Source: Setomelanomma holmii (taxonomy: Eukaryota; Ascomycota; Dothideomycetes; Pleosporales; Phaeosphaeriaceae). Taken from it: 64,000 nucleotides of DNA. The stretch covers positions 355,382 to 419,381 of the forward strand of contig ML978170.1 of NCBI GenBank assembly GCA_010015745.1. The letters are read 5' to 3'. Under the pieces are notes generated by a model that was not told where the DNA came from, did not search any database, and was given only the letters and a program-made list of their open reading frames with translations. Positions 1 to 10,674 of the stretch are shown here, piece by piece; the first letter of the stretch is position 1, and every line of letters starts with the position of its first letter. The translations under genes and the position numbers were made by a program.

Positions 1-13
1 TGCGAACCAGGTA

Positions 14-62
14 CCGTGGGCGTCGGCGTAACGACCCACTCGGCGTGCCGACCCACCCCAAC
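14..62 (+). repeat. Left TIR of pogo copy 1
   Basis: A 49-bp sequence rich in CpG, beginning CCGTGGGCGTCGGCGTAACG, whose exact reverse complement is at 2107-2155. It is also found unchanged at 63571-63619 at the start of the second copy. Confidence 0.97.
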
Positions 63-112
63 ATCATAACACAAAATTAACACCAACTTCAACACGCATT
101 ATCTCTACTAAT

Positions 113-2011
113 ATGGAACCAATTGACAAGGCAGTTGCAGCGTATAAATCGCAAGAACCGGGAGAAAAACTATCGTATAGAAAGTGCGCTGATATATTCA
201 AAGTTAATAGAATTACACTGGCGCAAAGATGCAAGGGCGTTCAGGCTCCAATGGCAGCTAAGAATGCCTCCCAACAAAAACTCACTCTACAACAAGAGGC
301 AGAGCTTGTAGAGTACATCGAAGGACTAACAAAGAGAGCGCTTCCTCCTACGCGTGAAATGATACGCAGATTTGCTGCTGAGATTGCTCAAGAGCCTATA
401 GGAGAGGGCTGGGTGGGTCGCTTTTTGAAGAGAAACAAGGATCGTCTCATCACACAATGGACGTCAGGGATGGACGCTGTACGTCACCACGCTGACTGCG
501 AGGTCAACTTCAAGTTGTACTTTGATCTCCTCTATCAGAAGATAGTTGAGTATAAGATTGAGCCACGTCACACATATAATATGGACGAGAAGGGCTTTAT
601 GATTAGGGTCACAACAAGGACAAAAAGAGTCTTCTCAAAGAGGAAGTGGGAGACTAAAGAGGTCAGGGAGTCTCTCCAAGACGGCTCTCGTGAGTGGGTA
701 ACTCTCTTAGCAGGCGTCTGCGCAGATGGAGAGCCTCTTCCCCCAGGCCTTATCTTCCAGGCTGAATCGGGCAATATACAATCCACCTAGGTAGAGGATA
801 TTAAGGTCGGAAAGCACAACGTCTTTGTCACTTCATCACCCTCTGGATGGACGAATAACAACATAGGACTTGCCTGGTTAGAGCAGGTTTTTGACCACTG
901 CACAAAGAAGAAAGCGCGCTCAAAGTGGAGGCTTCTTATTGTAGATGGCCATAGGAGTCATGTAACTACAGATTTCATCAACTATTGCGAGCAAAATAGG
1001 ATCCTCCTTGCTGTCTTCCCTCCTCATTCAACCCACAGCCTTCAGCCACTTAATGTAGTAATGTTTAAGCCACTTTCTACCTCGTATACTACGGAGCTGG
1101 TTACCTACCTTCACATCAGCTAAGGGTTGCTCTCAGTCAAGAAGGGAGACTTCTTCCTATTATCTTAGGCTACCTAGACCTCTACCTTTAAAGAGAGCCT
1201 TATCCTTAAGTCCTTTGAGGCTACTGGAGTGTGGCCAATGGAGAGAGACGTTATCCTTAAAAGATTCTGCCCAAAGACACCACTAGCAGAAGAACAACCT
1301 AGAAGCTCACCTGTAATTGCTGAGAGTGATTAGAGAAAGATGAGATCACTTATAGAGCAAGCAGTCAAGGATAGGGCTGAGAAAATTAGGAAAAAGATTG
1401 CTCTTTCTCTCCACCATCTTAAGGTAGAGAACGACCTCTTACACTATGAAAACGACGGGTTAAGGCAGTCTCTTGGAGTCAAAAAGAAGCACAAAAAGAA
1501 GGGAAAGACTCTTAATCTGCAGCAGCGTGAGGAGTACTATGGTGGTGCTGTTCTCTGGTCTCCAAGAAAGGTTAGAGAGGCTAACTTCCGTGAGAGAGTT
1601 TGGAAGCAAGAGGAGCAAGAGGAAAACCTCAGAAAAGCTGAGATGAAGGACCTTAAGGCTCAAGCTGCCTTGCTCAAGCAGAAAGAAGCAGAAGAGAAGC
1701 GTGTGGCGCGAGAGATAGCTAAGGTAGAGAGAGAGAGAGAGAAGGAAAAAGTAGCAGCAGAAAGAGCTGAAACAAAGCGCAAGAAACAGGAGGAAAGAGA
1801 GGCTGCAACCGCCCAAAAAGCTGTCAAATTATCCCAAAGAGGCAAGAGAGCTGCCTCACAAAAGTCTACGCGTGCTCGAAAGCGTGCGCGGGTTGCGCAG
1901 CCTGCTAAAGGTGGTGGTGGTAATAACCCTTCACCACCCTCACTACCAACAAAAACCACCAAAAATGGCCGCCCTATTAGGCTGCCTACTAAGTTTGGTA
2001 GCCCAAATTGA
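113..2011 (+). pseudogene. Broken pogo-type transposase (HTH CENP-B plus DDE)
   Basis: The transposase would bind the element's ends and cut and rejoin DNA. The first open stretch (113-790) holds an N-terminal psq/CENP-B type helix-turn-helix region and the start of the DDE domain (NMDEKGFMI, first catalytic Asp). After a TAG at 787-789 the same frame continues with LLIVDGHRSH (second Asp) and HSLQPLNVVMF, where the usual third Asp reads Asn. Further in-frame TAA and TAG codons interrupt it before 1340. The last 220 codons (1340-2011) are a highly charged Lys/Glu-rich tail, probably coiled coil. The stops sit where Gln codons are expected, which fits CAG/CAA to TAG/TAA transitions. The protein cannot be made in full. 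Confidence 0.9.
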
Positions 2012-2106
2012 TCGCAAGCAACACTTTATTACTTTACTACAAAATCTCGTGATAATAGCTATTGTGGGTGACAGTATAGCCTCATCTTTGTAGGTGGGCT
2101 CATGGC

Positions 2107-2155
2107 GTTGGGGTGGGTCGGCACGCCGAGTGGGTCGTTACGCCGACGCCCACGG
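2107..2155 (-). repeat. Right TIR of pogo copy 1
   Basis: Exact reverse complement of 14-62, followed by the TA target duplication at 2156-2157. Confidence 0.97.
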
Positions 2156-2157
2156 TA

Positions 2158-2725
2158 TGGACGGATGCGTAGTATTTAGCCGGGCGACGTTCGCTCGGCA
2201 TCTGAAATTGCGGTACGCCGAGGCGTTCTTTGGCGCTCCAGGACCCTTCGAATTTGACACTAAATGACCACAACAAGCAATAGTCTGGTAGCTATCACAA
2301 TACCTTGTGTGTCTGAGGAAGAAGACCTCGAGGAGTGTCCAGCTAGCTGCATAGGCGTGATCTCTGAGCCCCCGGCAGAGATCACCTTGCTTAAGGCAGC
2401 AGCCAACAGAGACATAGCACTCTATACCCCATCAAGTAGCATCTTGAGATGCGCTTTACAGTCAAATGATAGATTTGTATGGTTTTCGCGGACGACTCGC
2501 GCAATTGAGAAGAATAGAAGAGTTGTTCAGATATGTACTAAATAGCAACCCAAAGGAGTGACTATGAAAATTGCTCGACCGATAAGAAATATGCCACGCT
2601 ATGCCAATAATGCAATGCCAGACAACTTCAAAAGCGATCCTCATTCCCAGATCCACAGCCGACCATATCGCTTAGACCTTGCCAGCAATGATGCACTTTG
2701 TCGGCCCGGAGGGCTTGTTGATGAT
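2158..2725. other. Interval between pogo copy 1 and the disrupted secreted-protein gene; nothing recognised
   Basis: This holds an open frame of 93 codons at 2264-2545 (+) with no recognisable domain, signal peptide or homology cue. I do not call it a gene. The right-hand part probably lies downstream of the secreted-protein gene whose 3' end is at 2726-2766. Confidence 0.4.
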
Positions 2726-2766
2726 TTATGCTTGAGAGCATTGGAGTGAGAATCCGCCAATGTAGA
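2726..2766 (-). pseudogene. 3' fragment of small secreted-protein gene split by the hAT element
   Basis: If the hAT element and one copy of its 8-bp target duplication are removed, the reading frame of the secreted-protein gene at 5975-6343 continues in phase here. It reads YIGGFSLQCSQA and then reaches a TAA at 2726-2728. That TAA may be the natural stop or a mutated Gln codon, because the frame stays open for about 17 more codons beyond it. The in-phase continuation is seen directly; that this is the original C-terminus is inferred. Confidence 0.75.
2759..2766 (+). repeat. 8-bp target site duplication, left (hAT)
   Basis: AATGTAGA immediately precedes the left TIR of the hAT element. The identical octamer follows the right TIR at 5975-5982. 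Eight-bp duplications are diagnostic of hAT insertion. Confidence 0.95.
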
Positions 2767-2795
2767 CAGCGTTTCCAACGAGACGTAGTACTGCT
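2767..2795 (+). repeat. Left TIR of hAT element
   Basis: 29 bp beginning CAGCGTTTCCAACGAGACG; exact reverse complement of 5946-5974. Confidence 0.95.
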
Positions 2796-3069
2796 ACTGG
2801 TTGATTCGGTCAGCCCCACTATTGCCCACACTGGAGTGAGTTACTTACTGTGGTGACAATTTGGGATCAATATACTGCTCGTAGCAGTAGCTACGTTACA
2901 GGGGTGTTTTGAGTCAGAATTACTGCTCGTGACTTGCCTCTGATTGGCTGAAAGAGCTCGAGAACTGTGAATTGCCTGCTTGGGAGCTCTCTTTCCGGTC
3001 GCTCTTTGTTACCAACTTTGTAAGCTCTTGAAGCTCGTTTTTCACAACGCCTTGTAGTAGCCAGCTCTT

Positions 3070-5551
3070 CTAAAGCTGTAGAGCTTCAATTATAGTCCCG
3101 TCAAGTAAGTTGCGATCGTCAGTAATTGTTCGGCGGGCTTTGGAGAAGGCGCGCTCGCAGTCGCAGCTAGTAGAGGGCACAGATAGGTAGTCTTGAGCGA
3201 TCTTGAAGAGGATGGGATAGCGGTTGCAGCCTACTTGAAGCCACCAAGTCCATGGGTCGTTTTCGAGCAGCTGAAGTTGCTGCTCACTTGCGTTAGTACG
3301 GTCTGTATAGAGCGCGTCAAAGTACTCGTCAAGCTGATTTGTTTGCTTCTGCTGCTTGTTCTTTGCGCTTGTAAGCAGGTGGAGGTCCACCTCCATCGAC
3401 CGCTTGTATAGGCTGCTGCCGCTGTCGCTACCTGGCAGCTTACGCCCAGATGGAGGCTGCAGCTGAGTCTCCTCGAGCGCCTCAGCCGTCTTGATCTCTT
3501 GGTCTACGTAGGACTTGAAGACCTTGCGGATAGAGCTCTCCGCCTTTTTATACCAGTGTGGGTAGTGTTTCCAGTGTGTCTTGAACCAGCTCATGCGGAG
3601 CTTTGAGTGGAGAACGGTGGCGAAAGCGTAGGCGCAGACATCTGGCTGTATAATAAGCTTGTCAAGGTAGGTGTTGAGCTTCTCAAGGCCATACGAGACG
3701 GCGTTTTCGAAATACGACGATTTGTGTAGGCGCTCGCTTGCCTCGCTGTAATGGACCCAGAGAGCTTGTAAGTTAGGCAGAGTCTGCCAAAGAGAGCCTC
3801 ATCCGGACTTGCCGTTGCTGCCTTCAAGTCTCTTAGTCATCTCAAATGCTGCCTCCAAGAAGTCGACAATCTCAGCAGTGTCATCCCAGTCCTCGTCGGT
3901 GAGTGCATCACTTAGTGGGCTGTAGTCGAAGTTATCGCTTGGGATCTCATTGTTGTTTCGGAGTTGCTAGGTGAACTTCCAGATAGTCTTTGAGCTCAAG
4001 GCAGCGTAGCATCATAAGATAGACTGAGTGCCAGCGGCCGCGGCCATCTTGTTAAAGCTGCAGAGTATTGTAAGTATACAGCGCATTGTCCTCGTTAGCT
4101 GCCTCCTTCTGCACCTTCAAAAAGAGCTCACAACGCTTGTGGGATGCACACACTGCATTGACAAAGTTATGCATCTTACCCACAACACCAAGCTCCCGGA
4201 ACTAGCTGAATTGTTCAGAAGGAGCGGCAGCAGCAAGCTGTCTCTCACATTCGCTTACGCCATGCCCGTATATTGTAGCCTTGACGACGAGGTTAATTAT
4301 ATGGCCTGCACAGCGTATGCAGTGGTCAGCCGGGATGTTGATGTTAGGGTGATCTTTGAGGCCCTTGATGAACTCCCTATTGTTGCTTGTCGCGTTATCA
4401 CCCACAAAACAGTGGAATTTCTTAGAGATATTGTAGGAGTTGATAGTATCAAGCACTATAAGCGATTGGGCAGCGCCAGTATAGTCTCTGAATAGGTTTG
4501 AAGCGGACAAGTACGTCTCTCTGCTTTAAGTCGGCATCCAGCTTAATATTAGAAAAGTCTGGTTTTCTTGCTTTGCTCTGCGCTAACGCCTAACATAGAA
4601 GCTGCAGCTGGAAGGCCGAGTCGAATATAGTAAGCGTCCGGCAAAAGCTGCCGTACCGGTATAGAGCGACTTACTGACAAAGTGAGCCACAACACCAAGA
4701 AAACTTAGGTGGTTATTCGAGGTCCAGACATCGACGCTAACGCTAATCCTGCTCGCTGCTGCTTGTAAAAGCGTCTTGATCTCCTCCATCCTCTCTGCTA
4801 GTGTATTCAAGACGTATTGCCTCATTGTAGAGGCTGAATTTGGCAGCGCGTTGAGAAGAGATCGTCGGTTCCAGGTAAGTAATCCCCGCAATTCTGATGA
4901 CACCGCATTCGAAAAGCTAACGTCTTTTAAGATTAACCAGTCCACTAAGGCGCTCTACAACTGCTCCTCTTGCTATAGATTGTGAGATACGAAGGTGCCA
5001 CTACCTGCTATCTTTGCCGCTATGAATGGGGTCAAGAAGGCTGGCCAGGATGGGGTTTCTGGCAGCAGGCCAGTGTATGGGTCAATGCGATGGGACTTGA
5101 TCATATGGTCAACAATATCGTGAGTACTACATACTATCTTGGCGTCGCTATACTCGTGGGCGACATGGCAAGCCTTGCCAAGCCAGAGCCTCAAAGCTGA
5201 CATGTCGTTGTCCAGGTACTCAAGCTCAAGCTCAACACCATATTGCCACATTGGTGAGCGCTCTCGATTGCCCTTAAGAGCGCTCTTGTAGCGCACCTTA
5301 TAGCCTAACCGAGCCGCCGAAAGCTTCTTATTACCTATATGAACATGCTCAAAATCCACCTCAAACTGCTCGCCTACAACACCAAGATTGCCCTCCGGCC
5401 ACACGTGAGATCTCACCTCCACCGTCGGGGAGGATGAGGTCGAGGTAGATGAGGTGGCGCGAGCTTTGGCAAGCCGTTTCGAGGCAGCAGAGTGGAAGAT
5501 GGGAGCCACTGGGGCGGCAGCAGCCAATGAGAGATGAGATTGGCGGTTCAT
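3070..5551 (-). pseudogene. Broken hAT transposase
   Basis: Pieces of one protein read on the minus strand. The N-terminal part begins at the ATG at 5549-5551 (MNRQSHLSLAAAAP) and runs to 4973. A middle piece at 4945-4583 contains SVDVWTSNNHLSFLGVVAHF. The next piece, 4510-4202, has the FVGDNATSN and CAGHIINLVV signatures. The last, 3594-3070, carries the hAT dimerisation motif YLSVPSTSCDCERAFS. Stops (TAG after FVSHNL near 4973, and others) separate the pieces, some in different frames. The order and motifs match hAT transposases of fungi. A BED zinc finger is not evident. Confidence 0.88.
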
Positions 5552-5945
5552 ATTGAGCAGAGAGTACGTTCCAGGAAATGTACTGTGTGAGAAAGTAGCT
5601 TCAAAGGATAGGATGAGGCAGCAAAGATAGGATGAGGTAGAAACAATTAGGTAGACCAAGGCCTATAACCATTTGCTCCACCACCACCAGCCGCCTCCAA
5701 GAGCTCCCTAGAGAACAACAACGCGTCGCGTTGCGCGCTCGTGTCTAAAGCTACAGGTATTCTGCTAACAAAACGAGACTCTGATAGGCCGCGGCTGGCA
5801 GCCGCTCTTCTGCTCGAAAATTTACTTGTTACACAGCAGTATGCCGTACTACGACTCCCAAACTGTCACCACTATGCCTACGGTACCCACCCATTCACAG
5901 CTCACTACTTACTGCTTACTTAAGCCGTAGGTCGTAGCAGTAGCA

Positions 5946-5974
5946 AGCAGTACTACGTCTCGTTGGAAACGCTG
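5946..5974 (-). repeat. Right TIR of hAT element
   Basis: Exact reverse complement of 2767-2795, followed by AATGTAGA at 5975-5982, the second copy of the target duplication. Confidence 0.95.
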
Positions 5975-6343
5975 AATGTAGACAGGAACGGCCTTGGTGA
6001 CATCGCCGTCAAGGTCAACAAAATTCTTCGCGCGACCATCGAGCTGAATTTTCTAAGCGCCACTGTTACCAACGGCCTTGTTGACCTAGGCGCACTTAGT
6101 GGTGTCCGAGAACTGGACGAGTTGAGCAGATGTGGCAACCAGACCATCTTGGCCGATCGGAGTGTCGCGGAAAAGGTCGGAGACGTAGCAGTTCGCATTA
6201 TCGACAGGGACGGTGGCTGCCGTGCCTGTGCCAGTCACGTCGTTGAAGGTGCGCAGCGTGACCTGAGCAGTCGGCGCGGGAAGGGCAGTGATGCCACAGG
6301 CAAAAGCCATGATGGTGGTAGCGACGATGGTGGTGAACTGCAT
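5975..6343 (-). pseudogene. 5' part of small secreted-protein gene, disrupted by hAT insertion and nonsense codons
   Basis: The ATG at 6341-6343 opens a protein with a clear signal peptide (MQFTTIVATTIMAFACGITA) followed by a small Thr/Val/Asp-rich secreted domain with cysteines. In-frame TAG codons occur at 6086-6088 and 6053-6055, at positions consistent with former CAG. Beyond them the frame stays open to the hAT target duplication and resumes on the far side of the element. The gene is therefore broken twice over. I do not recognise the family. The signal peptide, small size and cysteines suggest an extracellular protein; a role in host interaction would be speculation. Confidence 0.8.
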
Positions 6344-7579
6344 GTTGAAGTTGGTTGTTTGTTTGTTTGATGCTTGAGAGCGATAAAAGCGAAGTAAAGT
6401 GAGCAGAGAAGAGTGGACTGAACAGTTGGTTGTTGAAGTTGTTGTGATGATTAGCTTATTCGGTCGAGCATTCGACATCCTTTATAACTTCGTCAAGTCT
6501 TGATCCCCGGAAGGTCAATCTGCTCAATATGATGATATTGCATCAACACTGCCACTGGCAGCTATTCAGCGCCGTCAATGGTGTGTTGCTGAGCATGTAT
6601 CCAGCCCACGCCAGATTGTTGCAGAGTATCGTGAGACTGCCAAGATAAGCTCGACGTGATCGCGAGTTGTTCACGACATTGTGCTTCTTGCTTCAGCGTA
6701 GCCTGTGGTGCAGCCTAACATGCTGATGGTTCCCTTGGCCCATATGACCAATCAATCGTACTCAGCCACGCTGCAATCCATGAATAGCTCAGTGACAACG
6801 CTATGATAGGAAAGACACACCGCTGTTTGTCGTGTGTGCAGACCATGTCATACTTCCAATCCAAGGACGCGTTGCTGGCGTGGACATGGTCTATCAGCTC
6901 TTCAAAATCTCGACAGCCAGTGGCTGAAATCGGTTAGATTCGAACGGCTGAGGGTCGAGTCCGCTTCCCCAATGACCAGCGGAAGCGGTCAGTCGTCCCC
7001 GTCAAGCACGTATCGATCATCATACGATGTAAAGACTACAGCATACTGTTCAGCTAGGGGAAGTGTACCCAAAACTTTGGTTGATGTTCCTCCGGGGGAG
7101 GTCACCGTGAATGATTGCGATCACATACCACATTTATTGTACAATTGACCATACAACTCAAGGCCTGTCATAGAGATGTTAAGATGCTTTCGCCACGTTG
7201 AGGGAATCGTGTCCTCGATATTAGTGCGGGCTTCGCGGGTCCAACTCGCGATATGCGATGCTCAGTCGTGTTGTCAAGCAACCAAGATTTTGTACACGAC
7301 AGCCAGCTCGATGGCGCATATCTCGTACATACTTGCTTGTGCACGAAAGCCAGTTGTAGACCGAGCGTCGAAGGACGGAGATGGGAAGGAAGCGATCGGA
7401 GTCGCAGGCGGAGAAGCGTTTTTTTAGCCCGGCCTAAACCTGTACCTCGGGCTCTTAATTCCGTTATCGATAAGGCAACCCACTTGTCGTACATTCGACT
7501 TGTACGACACACAGTAATATAAGAGGCATCGTGCACTTTGCTTCTAGCGCACATATTCACCGAACAGCCATCGTGGAGC
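6344..7579. other. Intergenic interval upstream of the aldo/keto reductase
   Basis: About 1.2 kb between the divergently oriented secreted-protein pseudogene and the reductase gene. Only short unsupported open frames are present. A TATA-like AATATAAG lies near 7516-7523, some 57-64 bp before the reductase ATG. I see no RNA gene or repeat. Confidence 0.45.
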
Positions 7580-8588
7580 ATGCAAGCATCAATCACACGA
7601 CTATCCGCCTTACGATCACATATCTCTCCGAGGTCGAGTCGTTCCTTCTCTACGTCATCACCGATCATGGCTTCTCTTTCCATTGACTCCAAGTATCGCA
7701 TGAACTCTGGCTACGATATTCCAGTCCTCGGGTATGGCGTATATCAGACGCCCGCTGATGTCACTTCTGAAGTCGTCCAGCATGCAATCAAGTCCGGTTA
7801 CAGGCACGTTGACTCCGCGGTAGCTTATCGTAATGAACAGCCTTCCGCGGATGGTATGAAGAAGTCTGGCATATCGAGAGAAGAGTTGTTCTTCACGACA
7901 AAGATCCCACCTAAAGACATGCGATATGACACAGCAAAAGAGCATATCGAGAATACCCTCAATATCACAGGTTTCGACTATGTCGACCTGTACCTCCTCC
8001 ATAGTCCATATGGCGGCAAGGAGAACCGCATCGGAGCATGGAAGGCCCTGGTCGAAGGCGTAGAAGCCGGCAAAATCCGGTCGATCGGAGTCAGCAACTA
8101 CGGCGTGCATCACCTTGACGAGCTTGAGGCATGGATTGAAGAGACGGAAAAGATGGAAGGTAAAGGCAAGGGTGGTGTTGTTAGCATCAACCAAGTCGAG
8201 CTTCATCCCTGGCTATCGAGACCAGACATCGTCGAATGGTGTAAGAAGAGAGGCGTGCTGATGGAGGCGTATTGCCCGATTGTGAGGGCGCAACGGAACG
8301 AAGATCTTCTTTTGCAACCATTGGCAAAGAAATACAACAAGACGCCTTCACAGATCCTGATAAGATGGAGTCTGCAAATGGTAAGATCCAACATCCAGCA
8401 TCGTAACTCGAGTTCCAAGCTAATTCGTTATTCAGGGCTTCATCCCACTTCCGAAGTCGGTCACGCCTTCGCGCATCGAGGAGAATGCCAACATATACAA
8501 TTTTGAGTTGACGGCAGAGGAAATGAAGGGTCTGGACACTGGGGTATATGAGCCCTGTGCATGGGATCCCACAACTAGTCATGATTAA
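7580..8588 (+). CDS. Aldo/keto reductase, probably mitochondrial
   Basis: An NAD(P)H-dependent oxidoreductase of the AKR superfamily reducing aldehydes or ketones; 317 residues in two exons (7580-8380 and 8436-8588) around a 55-bp intron with a GCTAAT branch site. AKR landmarks are in order: LGYGVYQTP near the N-terminus, GYRHVDSAVAYRNE with the catalytic Asp and Tyr, TTKIPP with the catalytic Lys, LLHSPYGG with the catalytic His, and IGVSNYGV and FIPLPKSVTPSRI for cofactor binding. The first about 30 residues (MQASITRL...RSFSTSSP) are rich in Arg and Ser and look like a mitochondrial presequence. The ATG at 7667 (MASLSID) would give a cytosolic form and matches the usual AKR start. Substrate is unknown. 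Confidence 0.9.
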
Positions 8589-9177
8589 CTCGAGATGACA
8601 TAGGAAAACCATCCCCTCTTCCCCAAGAATTTCTATCAAAAGGGGCGCAAATGAAGCGTGTCGTTTGATGTCGAAGAAAGATTGTTCCATGAGACTTGTC
8701 AGAGGAGACTATGCGCCAAGTTTTCTTGATCCAGAAAGAGTCTCGCTAACGACGACATCGTGTGCTGTGACCAAAACTGCAACTTAGACCTCGAGCCAAG
8801 CAGATAGGGCTTCGGCCAATGATCGGACACTGATCTCAGGATCCAGATAGTGCATATGCAGAACGAGAATGACGACAAAACCCGGAGTGCCGATATGAAG
8901 TTTATGGATCAAGAGAGAGTGGACACATAATATGATTGGTGTGATGTGCTGTGCTGGTGTTGTTCGCTGGTGCCTGGGATCGGAAGCGATGTCGAGGATA
9001 CGGCGTTCATCAACCACGCCACATATGATGCGGGCAGATCAGGCAACCAGCAACAGCTTTGAAGTGGACACTGTGCCATTTTGGTTGACTCATTATCCCC
9101 AAGCACGGCACCAAACATAAAACCTGATAAGAATGCGGATAGTCGCATTTGAATCTCAATGTAACGCCTTTGTCATC

Positions 9178-10545
9178 ATGCGTCTCACTACCATCCTCTC
9201 GCTGACATCTTGCCTCCTACCAACCACACTCGCAAGACCTTGGAAGACCTCCGATCCCTGCCCCACCACGATAAAGACTACAATTTCTGGGGATCCATGT
9301 TCATATGGCTTGGATAAGTATCGCTGCGGTCCCGAGCCACGCTTTGGAACCATGCGCGAGGTTCATGTCGCCCTGACAACCTGCCCAAATATCACCGACC
9401 TAGATCTGCGAGTCACAGGCCTCGGGTGCAGTGAGTGGCCGGAGCGCTGGAATTTTCCGTTCAATCCCGTGGGCGGCGACAAGTATCCACGCCTCGAGTC
9501 TCTGCGACTGGAGGGCTATCAATTTGAGAAATCGGAATGGGGCAGAGAGGCATGGGAGTTGCCTAAGTGGAGTTGGGGAACTGCAAGCTGGTCTGATGAC
9601 ATATTCTGGTGGTGGCCCGATGGTTATTGGACGAGTGGTATGGCCTCGTGGCTTACAGGTGGGCATTGGAAAACATGGCTGCAGGTGCGTGCATCTGGAC
9701 CAGAACAACGACTAAAGACCCCTCTTGGACTATGGTTGGACGCTATGGACTGGTCCGGCATAAAAGAGCTCATGATCGATCGAGTGACGGATGAAGTAAC
9801 TGAAAAGCTGCCTAGTCGATTGACTGCGTTGGACAGGCTTGAAACAACGAACGGATCATTCGTCAGAGCATTGAACAACAACACACTTGCCCAACTTACG
9901 TGGGTCGGAAGGTCACACCACAACGACCTGCACTACATCCTCGAACGTCAAGGTGAATCACTACAAAGCTTGGAGTTTCGATGCGAGGAGGTGGACTGTC
10001 CGAGTTTCGCTCCAGACTTCGACATCTGGATCCTTCCGAACATGACGCAAAATCTTACACATCTCAGTGTCAACGTTCCACGGAATGGCACTTGGCCTCT
10101 CGAGTCACTTCAAGTGATAGCCTCGTTGCCACACCTCAAGTCAGCAGACGTGTGGATGAACATCCAGTCACCACGTGTCCAACAAAAAGAGGAAAGCGCC
10201 ATAGCATACACCATAGGGTGGGAGCGCGACAAGTGTAAAGGTGAAAACCAATTTCAGAGGCCGTTCGTCGATAAGGCAGGGGCTGAACAGTTGTTTCGGT
10301 ACATGAAAGACAACAACGAGGGCGGAGAGTTGAGCAATGTAACTTTCCACGTGGGAGATTGGCAGAGGCCGTGGGACGGACCATTGTATTTCCCACCTTG
10401 GGTAGAAGGTCGAAGAGCGAAAGTGGTATGTACCTCGGAAGCGAAAGGCCAGGACGAAGGATGGTGTGTTGTAGAAACGGGAGTGAAATACTGGGAGGAT
10501 CAACATGCGCGATATGGTGGAGACTATGATGAGTGGGATGACTGA
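9178..10545 (+). CDS. Large secreted protein of unknown function
   Basis: A single-exon protein of 455 residues. The chosen ATG gives a signal peptide (MRLTTILSLTSCLLPTTLA) followed by an extracellular-looking sequence with paired cysteines near the N-terminus (SDPCPTT, DPCSYG, YRCGP) and several N-glycosylation sequons. The middle has leucine-spaced segments such as ITDLDLRVTGLG and LESLRLEGYQF, reminiscent of irregular leucine-rich repeats in fungal secreted proteins. It is Trp-rich (WSWGTASWSDD). The upstream in-frame ATG at 9133 would bury the signal peptide, so I prefer 9178. No catalytic motif is recognised. The short interval 8589-9177 holds no other gene. Confidence 0.75.
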   Translation: MRLTTILSLTSCLLPTTLARPWKTSDPCPTTIKTTISGDPCSYGLDKYRCGPEPRFGTMREVHVALTTCPNITDLDLRVTGLGCSEWPERWNFPFNPVGGDKYPRLESLRLEGYQFEKSEWGREAWELPKWSWGTASWSDDIFWWWPDGYWTSGMASWLTGGHWKTWLQVRASGPEQRLKTPLGLWLDAMDWSGIKELMIDRVTDEVTEKLPSRLTALDRLETTNGSFVRALNNNTLAQLTWVGRSHHNDLHYILERQGESLQSLEFRCEEVDCPSFAPDFDIWILPNMTQNLTHLSVNVPRNGTWPLESLQVIASLPHLKSADVWMNIQSPRVQQKEESAIAYTIGWERDKCKGENQFQRPFVDKAGAEQLFRYMKDNNEGGELSNVTFHVGDWQRPWDGPLYFPPWVEGRRAKVVCTSEAKGQDEGWCVVETGVKYWEDQHARYGGDYDEWDD

Positions 10546-10674
10546 GTGGGATAAGACCTTAGATTGACTGAAGATGCGCCATCATATGAATGATGCTTTC
10601 GATGCGATTGTATGCCCTAAAACGCCTGGAATGCTGGTATATGTACATGGCCGTGTTCGTCAAACATAGAATCA

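Larger units (their letters stand above)
14..2155 (+). mobile_element. pogo/Fot1-like DNA transposon, copy 1 (full length, decayed)
   Basis: This is a 2142-bp cut-and-paste element of the Tc1/mariner-pogo superfamily. It is bounded by a perfect 49-bp terminal inverted repeat (14-62 and 2107-2155) and flanked on both sides by TA (12-13 and 2156-2157), the duplicated target expected for this superfamily. Its interior encodes one transposase reading frame broken by several stops, so it is non-autonomous. A second copy in the same orientation begins at 63571. The first 79 bp of the two copies are identical, after which they differ mainly by transitions. The ends are seen directly; the family name follows from the transposase motifs and the TA target. 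Confidence 0.93.
2767..5974 (-). mobile_element. hAT-family DNA transposon, complete ends, decayed transposase
   Basis: A 3208-bp element with 29-bp perfect terminal inverted repeats (2767-2795 and 5946-5974) starting CAG, and an exact 8-bp target duplication (2759-2766 and 5975-5982). The transposase lies on the minus strand and has a recognisable hAT C-terminal dimerisation region. Multiple stops break it, so the copy is non-autonomous. It lies within the coding sequence of a small secreted-protein gene. Sub-terminal regions carry repeats of the motif GTAGCAGTAGC, a plausible transposase-binding array. Confidence 0.95.

Noticed and set aside
6930..7005. tRNA-like B-box sequences (GTTCGAATC on the minus strand, GGTCGAGTCC on the plus strand)
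   Set aside because: No matching T-stem, acceptor stem or anticodon arm could be formed around either.
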